A stretch of DNA of 30,428 nucleotides, taken from contig JADGPO010000145.1 in NCBI GenBank assembly GCA_017882405.1, forward strand, positions 1-30,428. Direction: 5' to 3'. The position numbers were made by a program, and so were the translations under genes. Under the pieces are notes generated by a model that was given only the letters and a program-made list of their open reading frames with translations, did no database searches and was not told the origin of the DNA. Shown piece after piece: positions 1 to 7,239 of this stretch. Position 1 is the stretch's first letter, and each line of letters opens with the position of its first letter. This DNA is from Solirubrobacteraceae bacterium (GTDB lineage: Bacteria > Actinomycetota > Thermoleophilia > Solirubrobacterales > Solirubrobacteraceae).

Positions 1-1
1 C

Positions 2-1594
2 ATCGTGGAGCGCTCCACCGGCGACCGGCCGGACATGAGCACGCTCCCGCTCGACGACACGCCGACCTACGAGATGCTGGCGGCCGGCGAGGCGATCGGC
101 AAGAAGAATCGCGAGGCGATGGCCAAGCTCAAGCCCGAGTTCTTCGCCGGCTGCCGCGCGTCGGGCACCAGCGAGGCGGTCACCGAGCTGCTGTGGGCGA
201 CCAACGAGAAGTCAGCCGACTACTCGTTCAACAAGTCCCACGCCGCCTGCTATGCCCTGATCTCGTACCGCACCGCCTGGCTGAAGGCCAACTACCCGGC
301 GGAGTACATGGCGGCGCTGATCTCCTCGGTGATGGACACCAAGGACAAGGTCCCGTTCTTCGTCGCCCAGGCCGAGCAGATGGGAATCGCGATCCTGCCG
401 CCCGACGTGAACCTCTCAGACCACGAGTTCGTGGTCGTCGAGGGCAACATCCGCTTCGGGCTGGACGCCGTCAAGGGCGTCGGCTACCAGGCGGTGGAGG
501 CGATCAAGCGCGCCCGGGAACCAGTTCCCGCCCACCCAACCCCCGACCACCCGGCGACGCCCCGTCCGTTCACCAGCCTGTTCGACTTCTGCGAGCGCGT
601 CGACAACCGAGCCGTCAACAAGAAGGCGATCGAGGCGCTGATCAAGTGCGGCGCGTTCGGCTCCACGAACGCCCCCCGCAAGGGGATGCTGGCGGTGCTT
701 GAGCAGGCCCAGGCCGCGGGCTCCAAGGCCCAGCAGGACGCCCTCATCGGCCAGGGCTCGATCTTCGACCTGGCTCCGCCGACCCCGGCGTCGAGCAGCG
801 CCGGCGACGGCGCCGGTGGCGCCGCCAGCGGCTTCGCCGGCCCCAGCCACGCCCCGATCCCCGGCGAGGAGTTCGACCGCACCGAGATGCTGGCCGCCGA
901 GAAGGAGTCGCTCGGCCTGTTCATCTCCGCGCACCCCCTCAAGGACGTGGGGCCGGCGCTGCGCGCCAAGGCCGACAGCACCCTGGCCGAGCTCGCCGAC
1001 CGCCGCGACGGGGACTGGGTGACGATCGGCGGGATGGTCACCCAGTTCAAGAAGATCAAGACCAAGAAGGGCGATCTGATGGCGTTCGCCACGATCTACG
1101 ACCTCGAGGCCTCGGTGGAGATCGTCGTCTTCGGCAAGGTCCTCGACGCGTGCGGCGACGCGCTGGACACCGACGCGATCGTGCTCGTGCGCGGCAAGGT
1201 CGATCACAAGGACCGCGACAAGACCTGCCTGATCGCCCAGCAGGTGGAACGCTTCGAGCCCAGCGAGGAGGAGGTGCTCAAGGCCCAGGTTCAGGCCGCC
1301 AAGCCGGCGCTGACGCCGGCGGCCCTGCGCCTGCGCCTCGACGCCACGGCCCTGCCGGCCACCGCGCTGGGCGAGCTCAAGGACGTGCTCTCCGGCTTCC
1401 CCGGCGAGTCCGACGTGGTGATCGAGCTGTCCACCACCGTCGGCCGGCGCCGCCTGAAGCTCGGGCCGAGCTTCCGCGTGGCGCGCAGCGCGAGCCTGCA
1501 CGCCGAGCTGGATGCCCTGCTCGGATCGGCGCTGATACCCGAGGTCATCGTCGCGCCGGGCGAGCCGGCGCCCCAGGCGGCCAGCGTCGCCTGA
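2..1594 (+). CDS. dnaE: DNA polymerase III alpha subunit, 3' part (partial, internally shortened)
   Basis: This is the C-terminal part of the replicative polymerase alpha subunit; the 5' end lies outside the window and the frame is open to base 2. Visible in order are an LPLDD/TYEML segment (bases 40-90), the FNKSHAACYALISY block (about base 227 onward) that is highly diagnostic of DnaE, a helix-hairpin-helix region (GLDAVKGVGYQAVEAI), and an OB-fold (DWVTIGGMVTQFKKI, about bases 1013-1060). The oddity is near bases 89-97: the LPLDD...TYEMLAAGEA segment runs directly into IGKKNREAMAKLKPEF. In other DnaE proteins about 105 residues lie between these two blocks, including the FQ(L/F)ES, RPGP and YGxxxYQEQ motifs. 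The reading frame is kept across the join. A 17-residue Pro-rich insert lies at about bases 522-570. The identity is certain. Whether the deletion is biological or an assembly error is open; as read, the polymerase core would be non-functional. Confidence 0.93.
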   Translation: MVERSTGDRPDMSTLPLDDTPTYEMLAAGEAIGKKNREAMAKLKPEFFAGCRASGTSEAVTELLWATNEKSADYSFNKSHAACYALISYRTAWLKANYPAEYMAALISSVMDTKDKVPFFVAQAEQMGIAILPPDVNLSDHEFVVVEGNIRFGLDAVKGVGYQAVEAIKRAREPVPAHPTPDHPATPRPFTSLFDFCERVDNRAVNKKAIEALIKCGAFGSTNAPRKGMLAVLEQAQAAGSKAQQDALIGQGSIFDLAPPTPASSSAGDGAGGAASGFAGPSHAPIPGEEFDRTEMLAAEKESLGLFISAHPLKDVGPALRAKADSTLAELADRRDGDWVTIGGMVTQFKKIKTKKGDLMAFATIYDLEASVEIVVFGKVLDACGDALDTDAIVLVRGKVDHKDRDKTCLIAQQVERFEPSEEEVLKAQVQAAKPALTPAALRLRLDATALPATALGELKDVLSGFPGESDVVIELSTTVGRRRLKLGPSFRVARSASLHAELDALLGSALIPEVIVAPGEPAPQAASVA

Positions 1595-1612
1595 CGGGCG
1601 GCTCGTGCGCGT

Positions 1613-1780
1613 TCAGCGCACGTGCAGGTCGATCCCAAGCAGCAGCAGCGGCCACAGGACGACCGCCAGCACGGCTGAAACCACCGGGCGCAGCGCGTCC
1701 AGGTTCGCCAGGTAGTGATGCGCCGACGCTACCAGGGCGCCGACGACCAACCAGAGGATGCTGGGGAGGCTGATGCGCAT
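1613..1780 (-). CDS. Small two-helix membrane protein (55 aa)
   Basis: A 55-residue open frame runs from ATG (1780-1778) to TGA (1615-1613), tail to tail with dnaE and 18 bp from its stop. The peptide has a hydrophobic segment at about residues 8-20 (ILWLVVGALVASA), a short polar loop (HHYLANLDALRP) and a second hydrophobic segment at about residues 33-50 (VVSAVLAVVLWPLLLLGI), ending in DLHVR. That is a plausible two-pass hairpin membrane protein with a well-formed boundary between loop and helices, which is unlikely for a random shadow frame. From memory, similar short proteins with an HHYL/NLD loop occur in actinobacteria, but no function is known to me. No clear Shine-Dalgarno sequence precedes the ATG. 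Confidence 0.6.
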   Translation of the reverse strand: MRISLPSILWLVVGALVASAHHYLANLDALRPVVSAVLAVVLWPLLLLGIDLHVR

Positions 1781-1822
1781 AGTGCCGACTGGTTCGTTGT
1801 CCTTCCCCGGAACTCCTTCTGC

Positions 1823-2238
1823 CTAACCGGGCAGCCAGGGTCCGCGCCACCCGCCGTGGCCGGCCACAAGCTTGTCGGCCTCGGGCGGCCCCCAAGGAGC
1901 CCTGCGGATAGCGGTTCGCCGTGGGCGGTGAATCCAGCAGTGGCTGCACGATCCGCCAACACTCCTCGACCATGTCCTGGCGGGTGAAGTGGCTGGCGTC
2001 GCCGACCAGCGCGGCGTGCAGCAGCACCTCGTAGGGGGTGGCCCCCTCGCCGCCCTCCTTGGCGAACTCCATGTCGAGATCGATCTCGGACGCGCCGCGT
2101 CGATCGGCTCGCTGGGCATCGAGCACCATCCGGATCCCGGCGTCCGGGTCGATGCGGAAGGCCGCGGTCCTGGACGCCGAAGCTCTCGGCCATCGTGATC
2201 TGCACGGCCGCGACATAGCCGCGATTCCACACCGGCTC
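1823..2238 (-). pseudogene. zwf: Decayed glucose-6-phosphate dehydrogenase remnant
   Basis: Three blocks of Zwf homology follow one another on the minus strand in three different frames. The block at about 2238-2165 reads EPVWNRGYVAAVQITMAESFGV, matching the conserved (F)EPxWNR..VQITxAE region. It then jumps, with about 140 residues missing, to a second block (about 2168-1890: FRIDPDAGIRMVL ... PYEVLLHAALVGDASHFTRQD ... EECWRIVQPLL), the usual Zwf C-terminal domain. The last block, GPPEADKLVAGHGGWRG, is in the third frame and ends at the TAG at 1825-1823. The N-terminal ~200 residues with the NADP-binding fold are absent: upstream is only unrecognised sequence, then nfo. This is a relic with a 5' truncation, an internal deletion and at least two frameshifts. 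The family assignment comes from recalled motifs. Confidence 0.75.
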
Positions 2239-2308
2239 ACAGCTACCCGCCGTCCGCCCCGCACCAGCCCGGCATCGGCCAGTCCGGCGACCACGGTGGC
2301 AAACCCGG

Positions 2309-3202
2309 TCAGCCCTTGGCCTTCTTGGCGCGGGCGTCCGCGCGCCTGCGCGATGCCTGGCCGCGCTTGCGCAGCGTGAAGCACAGCTCGACCTCCTCGC
2401 GCGTCGGCCCCTGGCCTTCGGGGCCCTGTGTCTCGAGCACCAGCGGCAGCTTCTCGAAGCGCGGCTCGGAGAGGAACGCCGCGCAACCCCTTTCCCCGAG
2501 CTCGCCGGTGCCGATGTTGGCGTGGCGGTCGCGGTTGGACCCCAGCGGTGTCTGCGAGTCGTTGAGATGCAGCGACCCCAGCCGCTCGAGGCCGACCTCC
2601 CGCTTGAACTGGTCCAGCACGTCGCTGAGCCCCGACGCGGTGCAAATGTCGTAGCCGGAGGCCAGCAGATGGCAGGAGTCCAGGCACACGCCCAGCCGCT
2701 TGTCGCCGCCGGCGGCGTCCAGCAGATCGGCCAGCTCGCCGAACGAGCGCCCCAGCGTTCCCCCGGCCCCGGCGGTGTCCTCCAGGTGCAGCGGACAGCG
2801 CTCGGTCTCCGACAGCGCCTCGGCGATCACCTTGCCCGCCCGCCTGATCGCCTGCCCGACGTCTCCCTGCTTGGCCGAGCCGGGGTGCAGCACCACTCCG
2901 GCGGCTCCGATCCCCGCGCCCACACGCAGCGACTGGATCAGCGACGCGCGGGACTTTTCGCGGATCTGTGCGTCCTCGGAGGCGCAGTTGAGCAGGTAGA
3001 CGGCGTGGATCAGGACGGCCTTGATGGGGCTCGGCTTCATCGCCTCGCGGAACGCCGCGAAGTCGTCCTCGCCATAGGCGGTGGGGCGCCACATGCGCGG
3101 AGACTGGTTGAAGATCTGGATCGCCTGGCAGTCGCGCTCGATGCCGCGCTCGATTGCTTTGGGCAGACCGCCTGCCGGTGATACGTGCGCGCCGATTAGC
3201 AT
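2309..3202 (-). CDS. nfo: Endonuclease IV (AP endonuclease)
   Basis: This is a Zn-dependent apurinic/apyrimidinic endonuclease of base-excision repair with a TIM-barrel fold. The 297-residue product is close to the usual ~285. It starts with the canonical MLIGAHVSPAGG. Candidate metal ligands are all in place: H66 (IHAVYLLN), H106 (VLHPGS), E141 (LEDTAG, where ENTAG is commoner), D175 and H178 (LDSCH), H212 (SLHLNDS), D225 and H227 (RDRHANIG), and E257 (LETQG). The C-terminus is a basic tail (residues ~280-297, rich in R, A and K) beyond the catalytic barrel. The start codon lies 3 bp from the first possible gltX start on the other strand (15 bp from the preferred ATG), so the promoters of the two genes must sit inside each other's 5' coding regions. 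Confidence 0.95.
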   Translation of the reverse strand: MLIGAHVSPAGGLPKAIERGIERDCQAIQIFNQSPRMWRPTAYGEDDFAAFREAMKPSPIKAVLIHAVYLLNCASEDAQIREKSRASLIQSLRVGAGIGAAGVVLHPGSAKQGDVGQAIRRAGKVIAEALSETERCPLHLEDTAGAGGTLGRSFGELADLLDAAGGDKRLGVCLDSCHLLASGYDICTASGLSDVLDQFKREVGLERLGSLHLNDSQTPLGSNRDRHANIGTGELGERGCAAFLSEPRFEKLPLVLETQGPEGQGPTREEVELCFTLRKRGQASRRRADARAKKAKG

Positions 3203-3217
3203 GCTGTGACGGTGTCC

Positions 3218-4552
3218 ATGCGAGTTCGCTTTGCTCCTTCTCCGACGGGCGCGCTACACATCGGCGGAGCGCGCACCGCGCTGTACAACTGGCTGCTCGC
3301 GCGCGGCCAGGGCGGCAAGCTGGTGCTGCGCATCGAAGATACAGACCGGACGCGCTCGACGCCGGAGAACGTCGAGCAGATCCTCGACGCCCTGCGCTGG
3401 CTGAACCTCGACTTCGACGAGGGCCCGATCTTTCAGACCGAGCGGGCCGATCGTCACGCCGAGGTGCTCGCTCAGCTGCTGGAGGGCGGCCACGCCTATC
3501 GCTCGACGGCCACGGCCGATGACGTGCGCGACTTCAAGGCGCGCCACGGTTCCGAGCGCGGCTTTCGCGGCACGTCCGAGCCGGACGGGGCGATCCGCCT
3601 GCGGGTGCCCGACGAGGGGGAGACGCTGGTGCGCGACGTGATCCGCGGCGAGACGCGCTTTCCCAACGCCAACCTCGACGATCCGGTGATCGCCCGCGCC
3701 GACGGCTCGCCGCTGTACAACTTCGCGGTCGCCGTCGACGACCTGGATGCCGGCATCACGCACGTGGTCCGCGGCGAGGACCATCTGTCCAATACGCCCA
3801 AGCAGCTGCTGGTGCTCGACGCCATGGGGGCGCCCGAGCCGCTGTACGCCCACCTGCCGCTGCTGCACGGCCCCGACGGGCGCAAGCTGTCAAAGCGCCA
3901 CGGCGCCGCCTCCGTGCAGGAGCTGCGCGACGCCGGCTATCTGCCCGAGGCGGTCGACAACTACATCGCGCTGCTGGGAGCCGGCTTTGCCTCCGACGAG
4001 GAGTTCTTCACCCTCCCGCAGCTGGCCGAGCGCTTCCGGCTGGAGCGCGTGTCCAAGAACCCGGCGGTGTTCGACGAGCGCAAGCTGCGCCACCTCAACG
4101 GCCGCCACCTGCGCGAGCTGTCGCTGGACGAGCTCACCGAGCGTCTGGAGAACTACACCGGCCGCAGCGGCCTGCGCGGCGCCGCCGAGATCTCCGCGGA
4201 GAAGATCCAGACGCTCGCCGACTTCTGGCCGTTGGTGTCGTTCCTGTTCGACGGGCCGGTCGACGATCCGAGCGCCTTTGCCAAGACGATCGGCAAGGAC
4301 GGGGGCGCCGAGACGCTGGCCGCGGCCCGCGAGGCGCTGGCGCAGGCCGAGCCGTTCACCCCCGAGACGATCGAGGCCGCGCTGCGGGGGGTGGTGGAGG
4401 CTCGCGACGTCAAGCCGGGGAAGGTGTTCCAACCGGTGCGGGTCGCGATCGCCGGCTCGACCGTCTCGCCGGGGATCTTCGAGAGCGTGGCCCTGCTGGG
4501 CCGCGACGAGACGCTGGCGCGCATCGACGCCGCCCTGCGACGCGCCGGCTGA
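3218..4552 (+). CDS. gltX: Glutamyl-tRNA synthetase
   Basis: This class I aminoacyl-tRNA synthetase charges tRNA-Glu; in organisms lacking GlnRS it may also mischarge tRNA-Gln for the amidotransferase route. The 444-residue product starts MRVRFAPSPTGALHIGG with the HIGH-type motif at residue 14, and carries the KMSKS-type motif as KLSKR at 223-227. The anticodon-binding helical domain follows to the end. In-frame GTG codons at 3206 and 3212 are alternative starts; I chose the ATG at 3218 because it gives the family's normal N-terminus. A TAGCAT box at 3197-3202 could be the -10 element. The stop codon sits in the loop of a GC-rich hairpin (separate entry). Confidence 0.95.
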   Translation: MRVRFAPSPTGALHIGGARTALYNWLLARGQGGKLVLRIEDTDRTRSTPENVEQILDALRWLNLDFDEGPIFQTERADRHAEVLAQLLEGGHAYRSTATADDVRDFKARHGSERGFRGTSEPDGAIRLRVPDEGETLVRDVIRGETRFPNANLDDPVIARADGSPLYNFAVAVDDLDAGITHVVRGEDHLSNTPKQLLVLDAMGAPEPLYAHLPLLHGPDGRKLSKRHGAASVQELRDAGYLPEAVDNYIALLGAGFASDEEFFTLPQLAERFRLERVSKNPAVFDERKLRHLNGRHLRELSLDELTERLENYTGRSGLRGAAEISAEKIQTLADFWPLVSFLFDGPVDDPSAFAKTIGKDGGAETLAAAREALAQAEPFTPETIEAALRGVVEARDVKPGKVFQPVRVAIAGSTVSPGIFESVALLGRDETLARIDAALRRAG

Positions 4553-4560
4553 GCCGGCGC
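4542..4560 (+). terminator. Hairpin spanning the gltX stop codon
   Basis: An 8-bp perfect GC stem (GCGCCGGC / GCCGGCGC) has the TGA stop of gltX as its 3-nt loop and is followed by AACTTTCTT. It could act as a weak intrinsic terminator; the T-tract is poor, so termination is inferred. Confidence 0.45.
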
Positions 4561-4692
4561 AACTTTCTTCGCACTTCGCCGCTAAACAACCATCGAACAT
4601 CTGCCGATAAACCAGCCGATGAGTTGGGCGGTCGCATATCGAGTCACAATTACTGGCGGCCTTCGGGCCCCCGAGGGATGAGTGAGTAAGCG
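4561..4692 (+). promoter_or_regulatory. Comparatively AT-rich upstream region of the HDOD-LuxR gene
   Basis: This 132-bp gap is less GC-rich than its surroundings. It holds a 4-bp hairpin with a UUCG tetraloop (GGCC-TTCG-GGCC, 4658-4669) and a GAGG at 4673-4676 that may be the ribosome binding site. I see no confident -35/-10 pair. Confidence 0.3.
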
Positions 4693-5775
4693 GTGGCCGT
4701 GGCGGCAGTGAATCCAGGACCTACCGATCCATACGCGGCGCGGGAACGCCATCACAACGAGGGCCATGGCCGACGTCTGACCACGGCCTTCGAGGCGCTG
4801 GAGGCCTACCCGGTGCTGGTGGAGTCTCGCAACCGCGTGCTGCGCCTGTTCGAGAATGGCGAGCCGCCGGTGGGCGACGTCATCTCGGCCGTCGAAGCCG
4901 ACGTCGCGCTCACCGTCACCGTCGTGCGCCTGGCCAACCAGGTGGAGGGACGCACCCGGGGCCGCGTGGAGAGCGTGGTCGCGGGCGTCGAGGTCCTCTC
5001 GGCCGCGACCGTGCACGCGATTGCCCGGCGCGCACGCACCTTTGACTTCTTCGAGCGCACTGCTGTGTGGCAGGGTGTGCCTGAACGCTTCCGGCTGCAC
5101 GCCGTGGCCACCCAGCGCGCTGCCGACCGGCTGGCCCGCGAGGTCGGCTACGGCTCGCGTGACCGCCTGATGGTGACCTCGCTGCTGCACGACATCGGCA
5201 AGCTCGTGCTCGTCCACGCCTATCCCGGCTACCCCGGCCAGGTGCACGGCGACGCCCGCACGCCGGAGGAGCGACTCCAACGCGAGCGTCGCGAGCTCGG
5301 CGTCGACCATGCGCTGGTCGGCGGGGTGCTGGCCCGCCGGTGGGCGCTGCCTCGCTCGCTGGCCAGCGTGATCGAGCGCCACCACGCCGAGGACGCCACC
5401 GACGAGGCTGCGATCGTCCGTCTCGCCGACATGCTCGCCCACTATGTCCTGGGCGGCACGATCTCCCCGTCGGAGATGCTGGCCGCCGCCCGCACGATGG
5501 ACCTCAGCCCCGCCGAGCTGCGCACGGTGCTCTACGAGCTGCCGTTGCCGGCGGCCGGCGAGCGCCCGCGCCAGGTGGAGCCCTGCCCGCTGTCGACTCG
5601 CGAGGTGGACGTGCTGCGCCGGCTGGCCAAGGGCATGGTCTACAAGCAGATCGCCTCCGACCTGGGCCTGTCGACGAGCACGATCCGCACCCATCTGCAC
5701 AACGTCTACGGCAAGCTGGGCGCGATGGATCGCGCCCAGGCCGTGCTGATCGCCAGCGAGCGCGGCTGGATCTAG
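4693..5775 (+). CDS. HDOD-domain protein with C-terminal LuxR-type HTH
   Basis: This 360-residue protein fuses an N-terminal HDOD-type (HD-related) domain to a C-terminal LuxR/NarL-family DNA-binding domain. The HDOD half spans about residues 30-280, with an intact HD pair in LLHDIGKLV (H166, D167) and a further H-rich helix (IERHHAED). The HTH occupies residues 300-360 (LSTREVDVLRRLAKG ... KQIASDLGLSTSTIRTHLHNVYGKLG), with the classic NarL recognition-helix pattern. There is no receiver domain, so the HDOD part presumably senses the signal. The GTG at 4693 is the start, with GTGs at 4699 and 4708 as alternatives; a GAGG lies 15-20 nt upstream. It is followed 38 bp later by the Rrf2 gene, which has its own -10-like box. 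The ligand and target genes are unknown. Confidence 0.8.
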   Translation: MAVAAVNPGPTDPYAARERHHNEGHGRRLTTAFEALEAYPVLVESRNRVLRLFENGEPPVGDVISAVEADVALTVTVVRLANQVEGRTRGRVESVVAGVEVLSAATVHAIARRARTFDFFERTAVWQGVPERFRLHAVATQRAADRLAREVGYGSRDRLMVTSLLHDIGKLVLVHAYPGYPGQVHGDARTPEERLQRERRELGVDHALVGGVLARRWALPRSLASVIERHHAEDATDEAAIVRLADMLAHYVLGGTISPSEMLAAARTMDLSPAELRTVLYELPLPAAGERPRQVEPCPLSTREVDVLRRLAKGMVYKQIASDLGLSTSTIRTHLHNVYGKLGAMDRAQAVLIASERGWI

Positions 5776-5797
5776 CTCCACCGCGGGTGCGGGGCAC

Positions 5798-5803
5798 TAG
5801 GAT
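5798..5803 (+). promoter_or_regulatory. TAGGAT -10 box before the Rrf2 gene
   Basis: TAGGAT lies 10 nt before the ATG, inside GGCACTAGGAT, a context repeated before cysK and cysE. It predicts a very short or absent 5' leader. Confidence 0.45.
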
Positions 5804-5813
5804 CGAAGCGCCG

Positions 5814-6206
5814 ATGATCTCGATCACGACCAAGTCGCCCTATGCCCTCAGCGCGCTGATCGAGCTTCACCGCCAGGGATCGGCGGGCCCGGTGCCGATC
5901 GCCGAGCTCGCGCGTCGCCGCGAGATTCCCGTGCAGTTCCTGGAGCAGCTGTTCGCCACGCTGCGCCGCGCGGGGATCCTGCGTTCCCAGCGCGGCGTCA
6001 AGGGCGGCTACACCCTCGCGCGTCCGGCCACGGAGGTGACCGTGCTGGAGCTGGTGGAGCTGCTCGACGGTCCGCTCGGCACCCAGACGACGGGCGTGTT
6101 CACCGAGGCCGCGCAGGCCGCCGCGGCCGTCCTCGCCGAGGCGACGGTGGCGTCGGTGGCCGAGCAGGAGCTCCGCGCCGCGGGCGCGCCGATGTACCAC
6201 ATCTGA
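5814..6206 (+). CDS. Rrf2-family regulator without cysteines (CymR-like)
   Basis: This is a 130-residue winged-helix regulator starting MISITTKSPYALSALIELH, the typical Rrf2 N-terminus. It continues with PVQFLEQLFATLRRAGIL and RGVKGGYTLARPA, the recognition helix and wing hallmark of the family. Iron-sulfur Rrf2 proteins (IscR, NsrR, RsrR) carry clustered cysteines around residues 90-110; this protein has no cysteine at all, so an Fe-S cofactor is excluded. The best-known cofactor-free member is CymR of Firmicutes, which represses cysteine genes in complex with CysK. Here cysK starts 36 bp downstream and cysE follows, so a role in cysteine control is a reasonable inference. Orthology to CymR is not shown by sequence alone. 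Confidence 0.85.
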   Translation: MISITTKSPYALSALIELHRQGSAGPVPIAELARRREIPVQFLEQLFATLRRAGILRSQRGVKGGYTLARPATEVTVLELVELLDGPLGTQTTGVFTEAAQAAAAVLAEATVASVAEQELRAAGAPMYHI

Positions 6207-6225
6207 CCGTCGCCTCGGGTGCATC

Positions 6226-6231
6226 TAGGCT
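6226..6231 (+). promoter_or_regulatory. TAGGCT -10 box before cysK
   Basis: TAGGCT lies 11 nt before the cysK ATG within GTGCATCTAGGCT. The surrounding half-site resembles those before rrf2 and cysE. Confidence 0.45.
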
Positions 6232-6242
6232 CATAGCCGCAG

Positions 6243-7169
6243 ATGACGCGCTTCTCCAGCAACATCGCCGAGCTGGTCGGCGAGACGCCGATCGTGCAGC
6301 TCACCCGGCTGACCGGGGAGCTGGCCATCGAGCTGTTCGCCAAGCTGGAGATGTTCAACCCGGGGGCCAGCGTCAAGGACCGGATTGGCGTGGCGATGAT
6401 CGACGCGGCCGAGCGCGAGGGGCGGATCGAGCCCGGGCGCACCACGATCGTCGAGGCCACCAGCGGCAACACCGGCATCGCGCTGGCGTTCGTGTGCGCG
6501 GCCAAGGGCTATGACCTGATCCTCACGCTGCCCGAGGGCATGAGCCGCGAGCGCGAGAGCCTGCTGCGCCTGTACGGCGCCACCGTCCAGGTCACCGAGT
6601 CGCTGGGCGGGATGAACGAGGCCGTCGACGCCGCCCGGGCGCTGGCCACGCGCAGCGATGTCTTCCTGCCCGACCAGTTCTCCAACCCCGCCAATCCGGA
6701 GATCCACCGGCTCACCACCGGCCCGGAGCTGTTCCAGACACTCGACGGTCGCATCGACGTGTTCGTCGCCGGGGTGGGGACCGGCGGCACGATCACCGGA
6801 GTGGGGGAGTTCCTCAAGGAGCGCAACCCGGACTGCCGCGTGGTGGCGGTCGAGCCGCGCAGCTCGCCGGTCCTCACCGGTGGGCGCCCCGGGCCGCACA
6901 AGATCCAGGGGATCGGCGCTGGCTTCGTGCCGGCCGTGCTCAACCGCGAGCTGCTCGATGAGGTGATCGCCGTCGACGACGAGGACGCGATCGAGACCGC
7001 CCGCCTGCTGGCGCGGCGCGAGGGCGTGCTGGCGGGGATGTCGTGCGGAGCGGCCGTGTGGGCCGCACTGCAGATCGGGGCGCGGCCGGAGTCGCGCGGC
7101 GCCCGGATCGCCACGATCCTGCCCGACTCCGGTGAGCGCTACGTGTCGACGCCGTTCTTCGCGCCGTGA
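6243..7169 (+). CDS. cysK: Cysteine synthase (O-acetylserine sulfhydrylase)
   Basis: This PLP enzyme converts O-acetylserine and sulfide to cysteine. The 308-residue protein has the PLP lysine in NPGASVKDRIG (K45), the substrate loop TSGNTG (73-78), the phosphate-binding GTGGT segment (about residue 179), and the C-terminal PDSGERY motif that holds the cofactor ring nitrogen. Its length is normal and the sequence is undamaged. cysE, encoding the O-acetylserine-forming enzyme, follows after 70 bp, and a cysteine-free Rrf2 regulator precedes it. The pair could form the cysteine synthase complex. The CysE C-terminus that would insert into CysK normally ends in Ile; here it ends in Gly-Gly after a long tail, so complex formation by the usual mode is doubtful. 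Confidence 0.95.
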   Translation: MTRFSSNIAELVGETPIVQLTRLTGELAIELFAKLEMFNPGASVKDRIGVAMIDAAEREGRIEPGRTTIVEATSGNTGIALAFVCAAKGYDLILTLPEGMSRERESLLRLYGATVQVTESLGGMNEAVDAARALATRSDVFLPDQFSNPANPEIHRLTTGPELFQTLDGRIDVFVAGVGTGGTITGVGEFLKERNPDCRVVAVEPRSSPVLTGGRPGPHKIQGIGAGFVPAVLNRELLDEVIAVDDEDAIETARLLARREGVLAGMSCGAAVWAALQIGARPESRGARIATILPDSGERYVSTPFFAP

Positions 7170-7196
7170 GCCGCCCGGGGACGCGGAACCGTCTCG

Positions 7197-7230
7197 CTAG
7201 TGCAAAGGGGTTTCAGGAACGGTGCACTAG
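7197..7230 (+). promoter_or_regulatory. Inverted repeat overlapping the cysE promoter
   Basis: Perfect 8-bp arms, CTAGTGCA (7197-7204) and TGCACTAG (7223-7230), are separated by 18 nt. The right arm overlaps the TAGGCT -10 box of cysE, so binding there would block transcription. It is a candidate operator, possibly for the nearby Rrf2 protein. Confidence 0.5.
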
Positions 7231-7233
7231 GCT
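7228..7233 (+). promoter_or_regulatory. TAGGCT -10 box, leaderless promoter of cysE
   Basis: TAGGCT is followed by exactly 6 nt and then the ATG, so transcription would begin at or next to the start codon. The same spacing is seen before the two glycosyltransferase genes on the minus strand. Confidence 0.55.
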
Positions 7234-7239
7234 TGGTCG

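Noticed and set aside
1545..3092. A 515-codon minus-strand frame across dnaE end, zwf relic and nfo
   Set aside because: Only its middle block, the zwf homology, is meaningful. The rest is out of frame with nfo and antisense to dnaE.
5340..5813. N-terminal extension of the Rrf2 gene back to 5340
   Set aside because: The extension is the out-of-frame shadow of the HDOD-LuxR gene. The ATG at 5814 gives the standard Rrf2 N-terminus.
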